Positions 42,071 to 49,410 of a stretch of DNA of 64,000 nucleotides are shown here, piece by piece. A model generated the notes under the pieces. It was not told the DNA's origin and did not search any database. It was given only the letters and a program-made list of their open reading frames with translations. The position numbers were made by a program, and so were the translations under genes. The DNA is from Gordoniibacillus chartarius (GTDB lineage: Bacteria > Bacillota > Bacilli > Paenibacillales > NBRC-103111): NCBI RefSeq assembly GCF_042432825.1, contig NZ_JBHLWN010000046.1, positions 1-64,000 of the forward strand, in the 5' to 3' direction. How positions within the stretch are numbered: the stretch's first letter is position 1; every line of letters starts with the position of its first letter.

Positions 42071-42202
42071 ATGAGGACATTTTCTGCGCAATACGAAAAT
42101 GAAAACCTAGTAGAAAGTTCACCTTCAGAATTATTGGAACGTTGGGAGAAAGAACTGAAAGCATATATCACGTTTGAACAAAAAGTTTTGATTAGATACT
42201 GA
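42071..42202 (+). CDS. Possible small protein or fragment (43 aa)
   Basis: ATG 42071 opens 43 codons (MRTFSAQYENENLVES, LLERWEKELKAYITFEQKV). The sequence is helical and charged. No good ribosome site precedes it, so it may be the tail of a deleted gene. Confidence 0.3.
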   Translation: MRTFSAQYENENLVESSPSELLERWEKELKAYITFEQKVLIRY

Positions 42203-42217
42203 TTACCTAGATAGGGA

Positions 42218-42242
42218 AAGGGACGTTTATACAACGCCCCTT
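42218..42242. terminator. Hairpin between convergent genes
   Basis: AAGGGACGTT pairs with AACGCCCCTT (one mismatch) around TATAC. T tracts are poor on both strands. It is placed just beyond the end of the minus-strand fibronectin gene. Confidence 0.4.
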
Positions 42243-42249
42243 AAATACA

Positions 42250-43263
42250 TTATTGAACCGGAGTATACTCGCTAACTTCGAAAGTCATAATTTTATCGAA
42301 GATCATATAGTCTTTGCGACTCTTATAAGGTCCTTTATTATTATCGTGTTTGTCGATTGCATAAGAGGCTGTACCCGTTCCTGACGCTTTCTCTTCGTAC
42401 CAGGCTATAAAATCGTTTACCTCCGTTATTGAAAGGTCATATTCTTTCTCAATGCCTGAAATCAAGGTGATCGTTAAGAGGACTCGGTCATTTTCAGGAG
42501 CTTGTGGAGTTGCATATGCTTCATTTGAAGCAGAACTTTCGTTTCCGTTAACAAAAGATGTAATCACATAGTAATAGGTTGTACCGCTGGTGACATTAGT
42601 ATCTGTATAATATGTGCCTGCAGTTACTGATGCAATTGTTGTATATGGGCCGCCAGATGCGGTAGCACGTTTTACATTATAACTAGACGCATCGGGAACA
42701 CTGTCCCAGTTAAGTGCAATACCCTGTGAAACAGTTTCTGCACTTAAGTTGTTAGGCTGGTTGATGTCTAATAGTGAGCCGTTTGCATCGATATCAATAG
42801 CATCTAACTGTCCGTAAGTGGCTGTTGGATCAAATGTAATGATGACATCATGATCACCTTCCGTTAATCCATTTTTTTCATATACTAGGACCATTCTGGT
42901 TAATTTGGTATCATAAGTACTGTAAGTTTCGGATGATCCGTCGATTGTAATTGTAGTAGGCTTTGGGTAAATCGTATATTTGTTTGAGATAATACGTAAT
43001 TTAGTACCTCGAAACTTAAAATGTATACTATTGGAACTTGAAGCCGAGGTGAAGTATGTTTCGGTGTTTGCATAATTGCCGCTTAGAGTATGGTGTGCGA
43101 AATTCCCATAATATAGAATATTCCTATCTGTGTCATCGATTCTGTGCCAACCAGGCTCTTCGGTTGGTAATTGTTGCCCAACCGTTGCTGCTGATGCCGA
43201 AAACGGCATAAGAGTTGCCAAAATAATCGTGAAAATCAATCCATAAAGCAGTCTTTTTTTCAT
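42250..43263 (-). CDS. Secreted fibronectin type III surface protein
   Basis: A 337-residue secreted protein. It has a signal peptide (about 1-25, cleavage near ASA). An N-terminal beta domain (about 40-165) resembles a carbohydrate- or surface-binding module (FRGTKLRIISNKYTIYPKPTTITIDG, abbreviated KLRIISNKY). One fibronectin-III domain follows at about 170-255 (PNNLSAETVSQGIALNWDSV, TYYYVITSFVNGNESSAS). The C-terminal stretch with KEYDLSITEVNDFIAWYE and YAIDKHDNNKGPYKSRKDY recurs, as I remember it, in many Paenibacillus surface proteins. ATG 43263 has GGAGGTAAC upstream. It lies inside the AT-rich stretch and is monocistronic. Confidence 0.8.
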   Translation of the reverse strand: MKKRLLYGLIFTIILATLMPFSASAATVGQQLPTEEPGWHRIDDTDRNILYYGNFAHHTLSGNYANTETYFTSASSSNSIHFKFRGTKLRIISNKYTIYPKPTTITIDGSSETYSTYDTKLTRMVLVYEKNGLTEGDHDVIITFDPTATYGQLDAIDIDANGSLLDINQPNNLSAETVSQGIALNWDSVPDASSYNVKRATASGGPYTTIASVTAGTYYTDTNVTSGTTYYYVITSFVNGNESSASNEAYATPQAPENDRVLLTITLISGIEKEYDLSITEVNDFIAWYEEKASGTGTASYAIDKHDNNKGPYKSRKDYMIFDKIMTFEVSEYTPVQ

Positions 43264-43506
43264 CGAGTTACCTCCATAATTTTGTGGATTCGACAATGAT
43301 TCTATTCTATACGACGAATTTTGTCTAAACATTTATATACATATATAAACAATATAGTAAGTTGATGTTAAAATATTGTATCAAATAGCCTCGCTAGTGA
43401 GGTTCTTGTCTGATAATTATGTTTTTATAACTTAACCTCGACATTATATAAGTTCTATCAACATACAGTCCCCAAATGGTTATCCTTGATCAAATTAGGG
43501 GGTAAT

Positions 43507-43749
43507 ATGCTGCTCAGGAATGGAATTTCAGGCTTCAATATAACCTTTATGGATGCCCCCCAACTTTCGAAAGAATTAAGTAGGTATTATCAAGTTGTTT
43601 GCAGCGATGAATTAAATGTGCTTTTACGATACAGCGGCGCTGAATTGCTTCTTGATCACAAACATGAGCTAAATAAGGCTGAACTGGAACAAGTGAAGTA
43701 TTGGAAGCCTAATACTATTGGGGAAATCGTGTTTAACTTTTGGGACTAG
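43507..43749 (+). CDS. Hypothetical protein (80 aa)
   Basis: An 80-residue soluble protein (MLLRNGISGFNITFMDAPQ, LLLDHKHELNKAELEQVKYW). AGGGGG lies 4-5 bases upstream of ATG 43507. AT-rich. The compact alternation of hydrophobic and charged residues suggests a real small fold; no family recognised. Confidence 0.55.
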   Translation: MLLRNGISGFNITFMDAPQLSKELSRYYQVVCSDELNVLLRYSGAELLLDHKHELNKAELEQVKYWKPNTIGEIVFNFWD

Positions 43750-44017
43750 TTGAACGAGATTTTTTGATAGAGGATTGAATGGTTAACTTTTTGAAGAGGC
43801 CATTGAAATTAGACGGGGAAAATAGAGCGATTTAGCTGAAAATGTATAAAATCAAGATTAATAAAAAGGAGAAAAGATTCGTAGATATCGGAATACTATT
43901 ATGGAATACTGGAGTGACAAAACGAAATATGGTTCGAATCCTAGTATATGCTATAACCATAATGTTTAAAACAAGTAGAACATAGCATGTGGAGAGCAAA
44001 TCGCTCTATAATATTCC
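43750..44017. other. AT-rich intergenic stretch without recognisable genes
   Basis: I see only short, broken frames and no ribosome site or stable hairpin in this part. The promoter of the next gene begins at 44018. Confidence 0.5.
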
Positions 44018-44047
44018 TTGACAGATATATTCCAATCGATGTATATT
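44018..44047 (+). promoter_or_regulatory. Sigma-A promoter of the AHSA1-like gene
   Basis: TTGACA (44018-44023), 18-bp spacer, TATATT (44042-44047), about 70 bp before the start codon. Confidence 0.65.
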
Positions 44048-44115
44048 ATAAATGTTCAAACGATTTCGAATAAATGAGCAACGCCACGATATTTCAATGG
44101 TGAGGTGGATTTTAA

Positions 44116-44544
44116 ATGGAAACAGGCAATAAAGTAGCAATTACGGTGGAAACCACAGTTCAGGCACCGGTTGGAGAAGTGTGGAAGTATTGGACGGAGC
44201 CGCAGCATATTACTCAATGGAGCTTTGCTTCCGAAGAGTGGCATGCGCCGAGTGCCGAAAATGATTTACGGGTTGGCGGAAAATTTTCCACAAGAATGGA
44301 AGCTAAGGATGGCAGCTTTGGGTTTGATTTTGGCGGTGTCTATGATGAAGTGAGAACAAATGAATACATTGCTTATACGCTGGGTGATGGAAGAAAAGTG
44401 GAGATTACTTTCATTAGCCAAGACAACGAGACGAAAGTCGTTGAAACCTTCGAAGCTGAGACTTCTAATCCCGTTGAAATGCAGCAAGCAGGCTGGCAGG
44501 CGTTTATGGACAATTTCAAAAAATATTGCGAAGCCTCCAAATAA
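44116..44544 (+). CDS. SRPBCC/AHSA1-domain protein
   Basis: A 142-residue START-like single-domain protein. The typical beginning is ITVETTVQAPVGEVWKYWTEPQHITQW, of which VEVWKYWT-like VGEVWKYWT is the core. VGGKFSTRMEAKDG and YTLGDGRKVEITF follow, and the C-terminal helix carries GWQAFMDNFKKY. Such proteins hold a hydrophobic cavity and bind small ligands or regulate stress responses; the specific role is unknown. GAGGTGG precedes the ATG. A sigma-A promoter lies upstream and a terminator downstream, so it is monocistronic. Confidence 0.88.
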   Translation: METGNKVAITVETTVQAPVGEVWKYWTEPQHITQWSFASEEWHAPSAENDLRVGGKFSTRMEAKDGSFGFDFGGVYDEVRTNEYIAYTLGDGRKVEITFISQDNETKVVETFEAETSNPVEMQQAGWQAFMDNFKKYCEASK

Positions 44545-44557
44545 GAATAGAACAAAT

Positions 44558-44588
44558 AACGTCGCAGGAACGAACTGCGGCGTTGTTT
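44558..44588 (+). terminator. Terminator of the AHSA1-like gene
   Basis: AACGTCGCAG/CTGCGGCGTT with one mismatch, loop GAACGAA, followed by GTTTCG. The T tract is modest. Confidence 0.65.
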
Positions 44589-44636
44589 CGTGATGCCAAC
44601 CTGAAATTTGCAGCACCCCCTCACTCCTGTCCATCC

Positions 44637-44912
44637 TTAAAGCACGCTTGACCACGCTTTCTGCAGCCGTACCACGCCGTGCACCGTATCCTGCTCCTTG
44701 ACGTCCTCAAAGCCCAAATATAGCCTCCGTTGCGATTCGCCCACTGAAGCATTCAACATCATAAGGTGCTGAACGGCTTTTCCGATCTGATGCTGGAAGT
44801 GTTCGGCGAACGCGGAGTGCATGCACGGTCCGTATTCGGCGCGGTATCCGTGAGAGACAATCTTTCCCTTATCGTTGATTCCATCTTTGGAATTGAGTGA
44901 GATGTCCTGCAA
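44637..44912 (-). CDS. Hypothetical protein, possibly truncated
   Basis: Up to 91 residues with plausible coding character (GYRAEYGPCMHSAFAEHF, LYLGFEDVKEQDTVHGVV). The only start is TTG 44912, which has no ribosome site and lies immediately after the terminator of the ParR-like gene. The true N-terminus may therefore be missing or be carried by an uncommon start further in. I do not recognise it. Confidence 0.4.
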   Translation of the reverse strand: MQDISLNSKDGINDKGKIVSHGYRAEYGPCMHSAFAEHFQHQIGKAVQHLMMLNASVGESQRRLYLGFEDVKEQDTVHGVVRLQKAWSSVL

Positions 44913-44917
44913 TCTGC

Positions 44918-44968
44918 AAAAAAAATCGGTCCGCGATTTCGCGATTGCTGCGACATGGCGGACCGAGT
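44918..44968 (-). terminator. Terminator of the ParM/ParR-like operon
   Basis: On the minus strand CTCGGTCCGC pairs with GCGGACCGA, an inner TCGC/GCGA pair extends it, and eight T follow. It begins 16 bp after the stop of the ParR-like gene. Confidence 0.88.
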
Positions 44969-44983
44969 TTGTTTTGTATGCCC

Positions 44984-45583
44984 CTATAGCAATCCCTTCA
45001 ATTTCTCCAGGTCGACTTTCTTGGTATCCGGCTGCTTCAGCTGCTTCAGCTGCTCCGGCCGCTCGGCCTGTTCCGACCGCACAGGCTGTTCCGGCTCCAC
45101 ATGCTCCACATGCTCCACATGCTGCCCGGTTTGCCCGGTCTGGGCACCTGCCTTCGGCGGCGGCGAAGCGGCTTGCGGCGACTCGTTTCCCAGCAGTGGT
45201 GCGGCTGCCAGGGATTGGTTCTCCGGCAGCGGCGGAGCTGCCTGCGTTTCGCCCACAGGCTGCGCGAGGGGAGGAACCGGCTGCGGCGCCTTCTTGACAT
45301 TTTCTTCAGTCCGAAGCTGAGTGATATGCACTACAGGTGCGGGAGGCGCTGCGGACTCCGCAGTTTCCGGGGACGCTACCTGCGGCCGGCTGAGCTTTTT
45401 ACGCTCCTGTTCGACAAGCCGGCGGGTCGCTTTCTCAATAAAAGCCTCTTTGCAAAATTGCCCCAGCTTGCGTTTCTTGCGGAGCTGCCGATAGAACAAA
45501 TATAAGCGGCTTTTATTCTCCGGAGTAAGATGCTCGAGATCGGCAAAGTTGATTTGAAATGCAATGGATGCGCGCTTCTTCAT
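44984..45583 (-). CDS. ParR-like partner of the actin-like protein
   Basis: A 199-residue protein. The N-terminal 75 residues are basic and helical (MKKRASIAFQINFADLEHL, RLYLFYRQLRKKRKLGQF) and could hold a ribbon-helix-helix DNA-binding fold as in ParR. Residues about 80-185 are Pro/Ala/Gln-rich, with the repeat HVEHVEHVEPEQP. The last ten residues (VDLEKLKGLL) are again a conserved-looking helix. In plasmid ParR the C-terminal segment contacts ParM filament ends, so this layout (DNA-binding head, long linker, short tail helix) fits an adaptor. It starts 5 bp after the actin gene with GGGAGCTGA as ribosome site. Assignment rests mainly on context. Confidence 0.6.
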   Translation of the reverse strand: MKKRASIAFQINFADLEHLTPENKSRLYLFYRQLRKKRKLGQFCKEAFIEKATRRLVEQERKKLSRPQVASPETAESAAPPAPVVHITQLRTEENVKKAPQPVPPLAQPVGETQAAPPLPENQSLAAAPLLGNESPQAASPPPKAGAQTGQTGQHVEHVEHVEPEQPVRSEQAERPEQLKQLKQPDTKKVDLEKLKGLL

Positions 45584-45588
45584 GCAGA

Positions 45589-46665
45589 TCAGCTCCCGAC
45601 AGGCACATTGCTTTGCTTGGCTGCGGCGAATTCCGAATGCTCCTTAGCCATCAGCAAGCCTAATTTATAAAATCCCCGAGCATTGCACAGCTGGACATCT
45701 TCAACGATGTGGATGTCCTTAATAAAGAGCTTAAACCAGGGCGCGAGTACGTTAACGCCGCCGCCGGTCAGGATGACCATGTCAAATTTGCTGCGATGTC
45801 TCCACCGTACTTGAAGCTCGTTGATCAGGTATTCCGCCGTTTCGCGTACGATTTTGTCCTTTGCTTCTTGAATCGGAATGGCAAGGCGCTTGGAGACCTG
45901 GTAAACGTCTTGGGAAAATTGCAGCTCGACGCTTTTCGGAGTGGCGTTCGCATCGGGGTGCTGGTTATTGATGTGGTCGGCCAGACGCTGGTAAATTTCA
46001 TACATCCCGATGGAAATCGTATGACGATCTTCAGGGATGGCCTTTAACGCATCGATGCCGTCGAAGTCCGTTGTTCCGGATCCGATATCGACGATGCCGA
46101 TATAGGAGGTGCCGATCTCCTCGCGGACGATCGTTCCGGTTTCATCAATATATAGATCCAGAATACTGCCGAGCGGCTGCGGCAATACTTTACATTCCTT
46201 GACGTGAATAATTTTGTCGGTATTGTTGATTTGGACAATATGCGTCCCTTTGAACAGATCGATGATCTCTTGCTCCCGTTTCGTTCCTTTTTCACGAGGC
46301 GGGCAGCCGGTAACCAGGAATACGTCGTACGCCCCTTCGTCATCCCGGAGCAGGCTGGCGATGCCGAATTGGCTCAAAATTTTGTAGTGCTTCTGGGCAT
46401 AGCGGTCTTCACTCGTATAGGTAGACAAATAGCGTCCCTTCGCTTTGTCGATGGACGGCCCCCAAACATATCTTTCTCCTGCATATAAACTGGACTCAAA
46501 CTCGTTCATCGTATTTCCGCCCAAACCGGTGGAATCCTCCCGCTGAGCGCTATCCTTCGTTAGTAAGCCGCTGGGGAGAACAAGTCCGGGAACGTCGTCG
46601 CTGTATCCTTTGAAATATCCGTTTCCATGATCAATCCCCATCACGATAAATACATGTTCACTCAT
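45589..46665 (-). CDS. ParM/StbA-family actin-like ATPase
   Basis: A 358-residue actin-fold protein. The phosphate-1 motif is IDHGNGYFK (Asp12), phosphate-2 is VDIGSGTTDFDG (Asp193-Asp200), and the adenosine motif is VILTGGGVNVLAPW near residue 295. The insertion pattern fits the ParM/Alp7A branch rather than MreB. Plasmid ParM forms ATP-driven filaments that push DNA copies apart. Here it is chromosomal or lies on an integrated element; no replication gene is visible in the window. ATG 46665 has TTGGAGG upstream. The ParR-like gene follows after 5 bp and the pair ends at a strong terminator. Confidence 0.88.
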   Translation of the reverse strand: MSEHVFIVMGIDHGNGYFKGYSDDVPGLVLPSGLLTKDSAQREDSTGLGGNTMNEFESSLYAGERYVWGPSIDKAKGRYLSTYTSEDRYAQKHYKILSQFGIASLLRDDEGAYDVFLVTGCPPREKGTKREQEIIDLFKGTHIVQINNTDKIIHVKECKVLPQPLGSILDLYIDETGTIVREEIGTSYIGIVDIGSGTTDFDGIDALKAIPEDRHTISIGMYEIYQRLADHINNQHPDANATPKSVELQFSQDVYQVSKRLAIPIQEAKDKIVRETAEYLINELQVRWRHRSKFDMVILTGGGVNVLAPWFKLFIKDIHIVEDVQLCNARGFYKLGLLMAKEHSEFAAAKQSNVPVGS

Positions 46666-46984
46666 TGTATAGCCTCCAAGTAAAACAAAATACAAAACCA
46701 TTCAATAAAATTGTATGATGGGCAGGCGCATGGTGTGACAGCTACCTAGGGAGCGAGACGCTTTAGGCTGACTTGTCGGTTCATGAAGATCAGTATTTTT
46801 TCCAAATACCCAGAATATACCTGCTTATCTGTGACTTTAGAATCAAACTCAAACAATACTTAATATTTCATCGGGTCTTTGGTGGGATGTAAATACAAAA
46901 TATTACATTATAATGATGAAGAAACATCAAATGATGTCGATATTTCGAACTGGTTGCATACCTAAAGGAGGATTTCAGTTATTT
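46666..46984. other. Intergenic region between divergent genes
   Basis: AT-rich, with two copies of AAATACAAAA (about 46688 and 46891). TATAAT (46909-46914) lies about 70 bp upstream of the secreted protein gene but has no clear -35. I see no array of direct repeats of the kind that forms a parC centromere. No gene is evident. Confidence 0.4.
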
Positions 46985-47449
46985 ATGAAAATGTTTAGCC
47001 GTCTGTTCTTCGTTCTTGCTTTTGTGTTCACCCTGGTACTTCCGACTACTGCCAGCGCCGCAACGGAAACCGCGCCGTCCTGGATGGGTACAGCTATCGG
47101 CAGCAAGGTGAATACGTCGACACAGTATTACGCGTTCTACGGTCTCGGTACGAAATACTATTTGGTCGTGATCGACAAGAACTTGTTCGATACATCGCCG
47201 ATTACCGGCGTTCGCGCGTTCCGTACGGACGGCGAGTCGCTGTACACGAACCACACTCCAAACATTACTACGACTTTGTATCAGTACGATGCTGCTGGCA
47301 AGCTGGTGAAGACGGTCACGACTTTCAAAATCGGTAAAAGCTTCGGCATCGACGGCGGCGGCGGCTTGCATGTCGAATATATTTATCAAGCGAACCTTCA
47401 AGTTCTGAATTACAATACGGACGATGTTGTGATTCCGGCAACGAATTAA
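46985..47449 (+). CDS. Small secreted hypothetical protein (154 aa)
   Basis: A secreted protein with a clean signal peptide (about 1-25, TASA cleavage). The mature part is a beta-rich domain of about 128 residues (TQYYAFYGLGTKYYLVVID, YLVVIDKN, FRTDGESLYTN, TLYQYDAAGKLVKTV) without cysteine or catalytic motif. AAAGGAGGA lies rather far (13 bases) from ATG 46985, the only plausible start. The gene is monocistronic, with a terminator 16 bp downstream. Family unknown; a structural or antimicrobial-type extracellular role is possible but unsupported. Confidence 0.6.
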   Translation: MKMFSRLFFVLAFVFTLVLPTTASAATETAPSWMGTAIGSKVNTSTQYYAFYGLGTKYYLVVIDKNLFDTSPITGVRAFRTDGESLYTNHTPNITTTLYQYDAAGKLVKTVTTFKIGKSFGIDGGGGLHVEYIYQANLQVLNYNTDDVVIPATN

Positions 47450-47464
47450 TTTTTTCTATATGTG

Positions 47465-47508
47465 AAGATAGAGCGTCAGTTTTTTTCTGATGACTCTATC
47501 TTTTTTTA
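47465..47508 (+). terminator. Terminator of the small secreted protein
   Basis: AAGATAGAG and CGTCAG pair with CTGATGA and CTCTATCTT around a T-rich loop, followed by TTTTTTT. Confidence 0.9.
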
Positions 47509-47573
47509 TACGTCGGTGGTTACAATAGAACGGGGTAGAATATATTGCCAAGCGAGAGGAAGGATGCTCTTAC

Positions 47574-47957
47574 ATGGTGCTGAACAACATTCATCACGTT
47601 GCGATCATTTGCTCGGATTATGAGGTGTCTAAACATTTCTATACGAAGATCCTCGGGCTTCGCGTCATTCGGGAAGTGTACCGTGAGGAAAGGGAATCGT
47701 ACAAGCTTGATCTGGAGATCGGCGGCAGTCAAATTGAGCTGTTCTCGTTCCCGGACCGGCCGGAGCGGCCGAGCTATCCGGAAGCGCGGGGGCTGCGGCA
47801 CTTAGCTTTCGAGGTCGACGATGTCGAGCAGACCGTGCTTCATCTGCAGCAGTTCCACGTTACTTGCGAGCCGATCCGCGTTGATGAGTGGACGGGGAAA
47901 CGGTATACGTTCTTCCAGGACCCCGACCGGCTTCCGATCGAACTCTATGAAAAATGA
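47574..47957 (+). CDS. VOC-family (glyoxalase-like) protein
   Basis: A 127-residue protein with two beta-alpha-beta-beta-beta modules. The first is IHHVAIICSDYEVSKHFY (metal ligand His8). The second contains LRHLAFEVDDVEQTVLHL with the next His, and the C-terminal FFQDPDRLPIELYE supplies Glu125. These positions match the metal site of glyoxalase-I-like enzymes (YaeR/SMU1112c group). It may be a lyase, isomerase or resistance protein. A likely ribosome site GAGAGGAAGG precedes ATG 47574. Another VOC gene lies at 57078. Confidence 0.88.
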   Translation: MVLNNIHHVAIICSDYEVSKHFYTKILGLRVIREVYREERESYKLDLEIGGSQIELFSFPDRPERPSYPEARGLRHLAFEVDDVEQTVLHLQQFHVTCEPIRVDEWTGKRYTFFQDPDRLPIELYEK

Positions 47958-47994
47958 TCGAAAGCTGTGGAATTTCCTTGTTGTATTCCTACCG

Positions 47995-48001
47995 TTCGAC
48001 A
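47995..48001 (-). promoter_or_regulatory. Possible Spo0A box upstream of the Spo0F-like gene
   Basis: TGTCGAA on the minus strand equals the 0A-box core. It lies about 137 bp before the start codon of the Spo0F-like gene. A 7-base match alone occurs by chance fairly often. Confidence 0.4.
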
Positions 48002-48137
48002 CGATAAAGTGACAACAAAATCCGTAGGCTTGCCTTATACTTGTTGAGTCGGCAAAGCTGAACAAGCGGCGTGCCGCACCATGAATGGCATGATGGGCGT
48101 CTGCACTCGACGCAAGGTAAAGGAGCACACATACGGC

Positions 48138-48581
48138 ATGGTAGAGAAAAAGCAAGTGCTAATCGTTGACGATCAGTTGGGAATCCGCGTGCTTTTGAAC
48201 GAGGTGTTTCGCAGCGAGGGTTATGAGGTAACGATGGCGGCCAGTGCCGCGGAGGCGCTTCAGGCGGTTCGGTTGTCGATGCCGGATTTGGTTATCCATG
48301 ATTTGGTGATGCCCGATGTGGACGGCTGGGAATCGATCGAACGTCTGCTGCAGGTGAACGATCGTCTTCCGATCATTACAATGTCGGCGTACGGCCCGGC
48401 TGACAAGCCGCGCGCCCTCGTAACGAAGCCGTTCGATATCGATGAATTTATAAGCTTTGCCAGACAAGTGCTGGACGGAACGGTTACGTTGAAGTCTCCG
48501 TACTATGTTCCGCCGTCCGCTACTGTGAACAGTTCTGCTGGCGGGTGGCTGCCCTCGATGTACCGCAAGCTAAGGTTATAG
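48138..48581 (+). CDS. Spo0F-like single-domain response regulator, shortened
   Basis: A 147-residue receiver protein. VLIVDDQLGIRVLLNEVF is nearly the Spo0F beta1-alpha1 sequence. The acid pair is Asp11-Asp12 and the phosphoacceptor Asp55 (VIHDLVMPDVDG). The switch residue is Ser83 (TMSAYG), and Lys97 sits in KPFDIDEF, again Spo0F-like. Between Ser83 and Lys97 there are 14 residues instead of about 22 in Spo0F, so helix 4 and its loop are shortened. A 30-residue tail follows the receiver. It probably works in a phosphorelay or as a sink for Spo0F kinases. AAAGGAG lies 12 bases before ATG 48138. Confidence 0.82.
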   Translation: MVEKKQVLIVDDQLGIRVLLNEVFRSEGYEVTMAASAAEALQAVRLSMPDLVIHDLVMPDVDGWESIERLLQVNDRLPIITMSAYGPADKPRALVTKPFDIDEFISFARQVLDGTVTLKSPYYVPPSATVNSSAGGWLPSMYRKLRL

Positions 48582-48625
48582 AAGAAGCCGCGCGGCTCGA
48601 ACCGGCTGCGCGGCTTCTTCCTTTG
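48581..48625 (+). terminator. Terminator of the Spo0F-like gene
   Basis: GAAGAAGCCGCGC pairs perfectly with GCGCGGCTTCTTC, followed by CTTTG. Confidence 0.8.
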
Positions 48626-48699
48626 AAAGTTAATTATTATCGATACTGTTGATGAGACGTCGCTTCAGGATGAACGGGAACAGAAAGTAGGCTGAGAGA

Positions 48700-49257
48700 A
48701 TGAACGTTAGATTTTGTCTGTCATGCGGTACGGAGCTTGAAATGAGGGATTTCGACGGTACGCTGCGTCCCGCTTGTCCGGTCTGCACTTTCGTGCATTG
48801 GGGACATTACAGCATTGGCGTTGGGGCGATCCTTGTTCGGGAGGGCAAGGTGCTGCTCGTCCGCCGGGCGCAGGACCCGGGCAAAGGGTACTGGACGAAT
48901 CCGGGCGGATATATTGAGCAGAAGGAGCTCATACATGACACGATCGTCCGCGAGGTGCGGGAGGAAACCGGCGTGGAGGCGACCGTTCGCAGCATGATCG
49001 CGCTGCGCGATCAGCCCCGCGACATCCATAACGTGTACATTGCGTTTGCGATGGATTATGTGTCGGGGGATCCCGTCCCGGATGGCGTTGAGGTGGATGG
49101 AGCGGGATTTTACAGTATGGAAGAGATGGAATCGATGAAGGTGGCGAGCTTCACCCGCTGGCTGATTCATGCAGCGCTCGAGGCGAAGTCGGACGGTCTC
49201 CTTCAGGACAGGGAGCCGATCGTGCCTCTGGACGGATACGGTTTGTTTCGCGGGTAG
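48700..49257 (+). CDS. NUDIX hydrolase with N-terminal zinc ribbon
   Basis: A 185-residue protein. A zinc ribbon is formed by Cys6, Cys9, Cys26 and Cys29 (FCLSCG, CPVC). The NUDIX box (GGYIEQKE, REVREETG) lies at about 68-90. This layout is shared with NudC-like and ADP-ribose-type pyrophosphatases; the substrate cannot be read. Ribosome site weak (GAGAGA). It stands between two terminators, so it is likely transcribed alone or with the next gene. Confidence 0.88.
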   Translation: MNVRFCLSCGTELEMRDFDGTLRPACPVCTFVHWGHYSIGVGAILVREGKVLLVRRAQDPGKGYWTNPGGYIEQKELIHDTIVREVREETGVEATVRSMIALRDQPRDIHNVYIAFAMDYVSGDPVPDGVEVDGAGFYSMEEMESMKVASFTRWLIHAALEAKSDGLLQDREPIVPLDGYGLFRG

Positions 49258-49410
49258 AGGCCGTGCTGCCGCAGGACCCGCCGCCGGACAAGCCGTATGG
49301 AGCCGCTTGCTTGCGCAAGGTTTGGACCGCGTCTTGTGCTCCGCTGCAACTTTCCAGAGCCGCTTACGTCCATAGGCGTATGAGTCCCGGGAGTTAGTGG
49401 GGGGAAGCGG

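Noticed and set aside
46695..46740. Second ECF41 promoter upstream of the ParM-like gene
   Set aside because: TGTCACA is present on the minus strand, but at 16 bp there is CATA instead of CGTC.
46666..46984. Centromere (parC) upstream of the ParM-like gene
   Set aside because: Only one pair of AAATACAAAA repeats is seen, too little for an iteron array; the site may be elsewhere.
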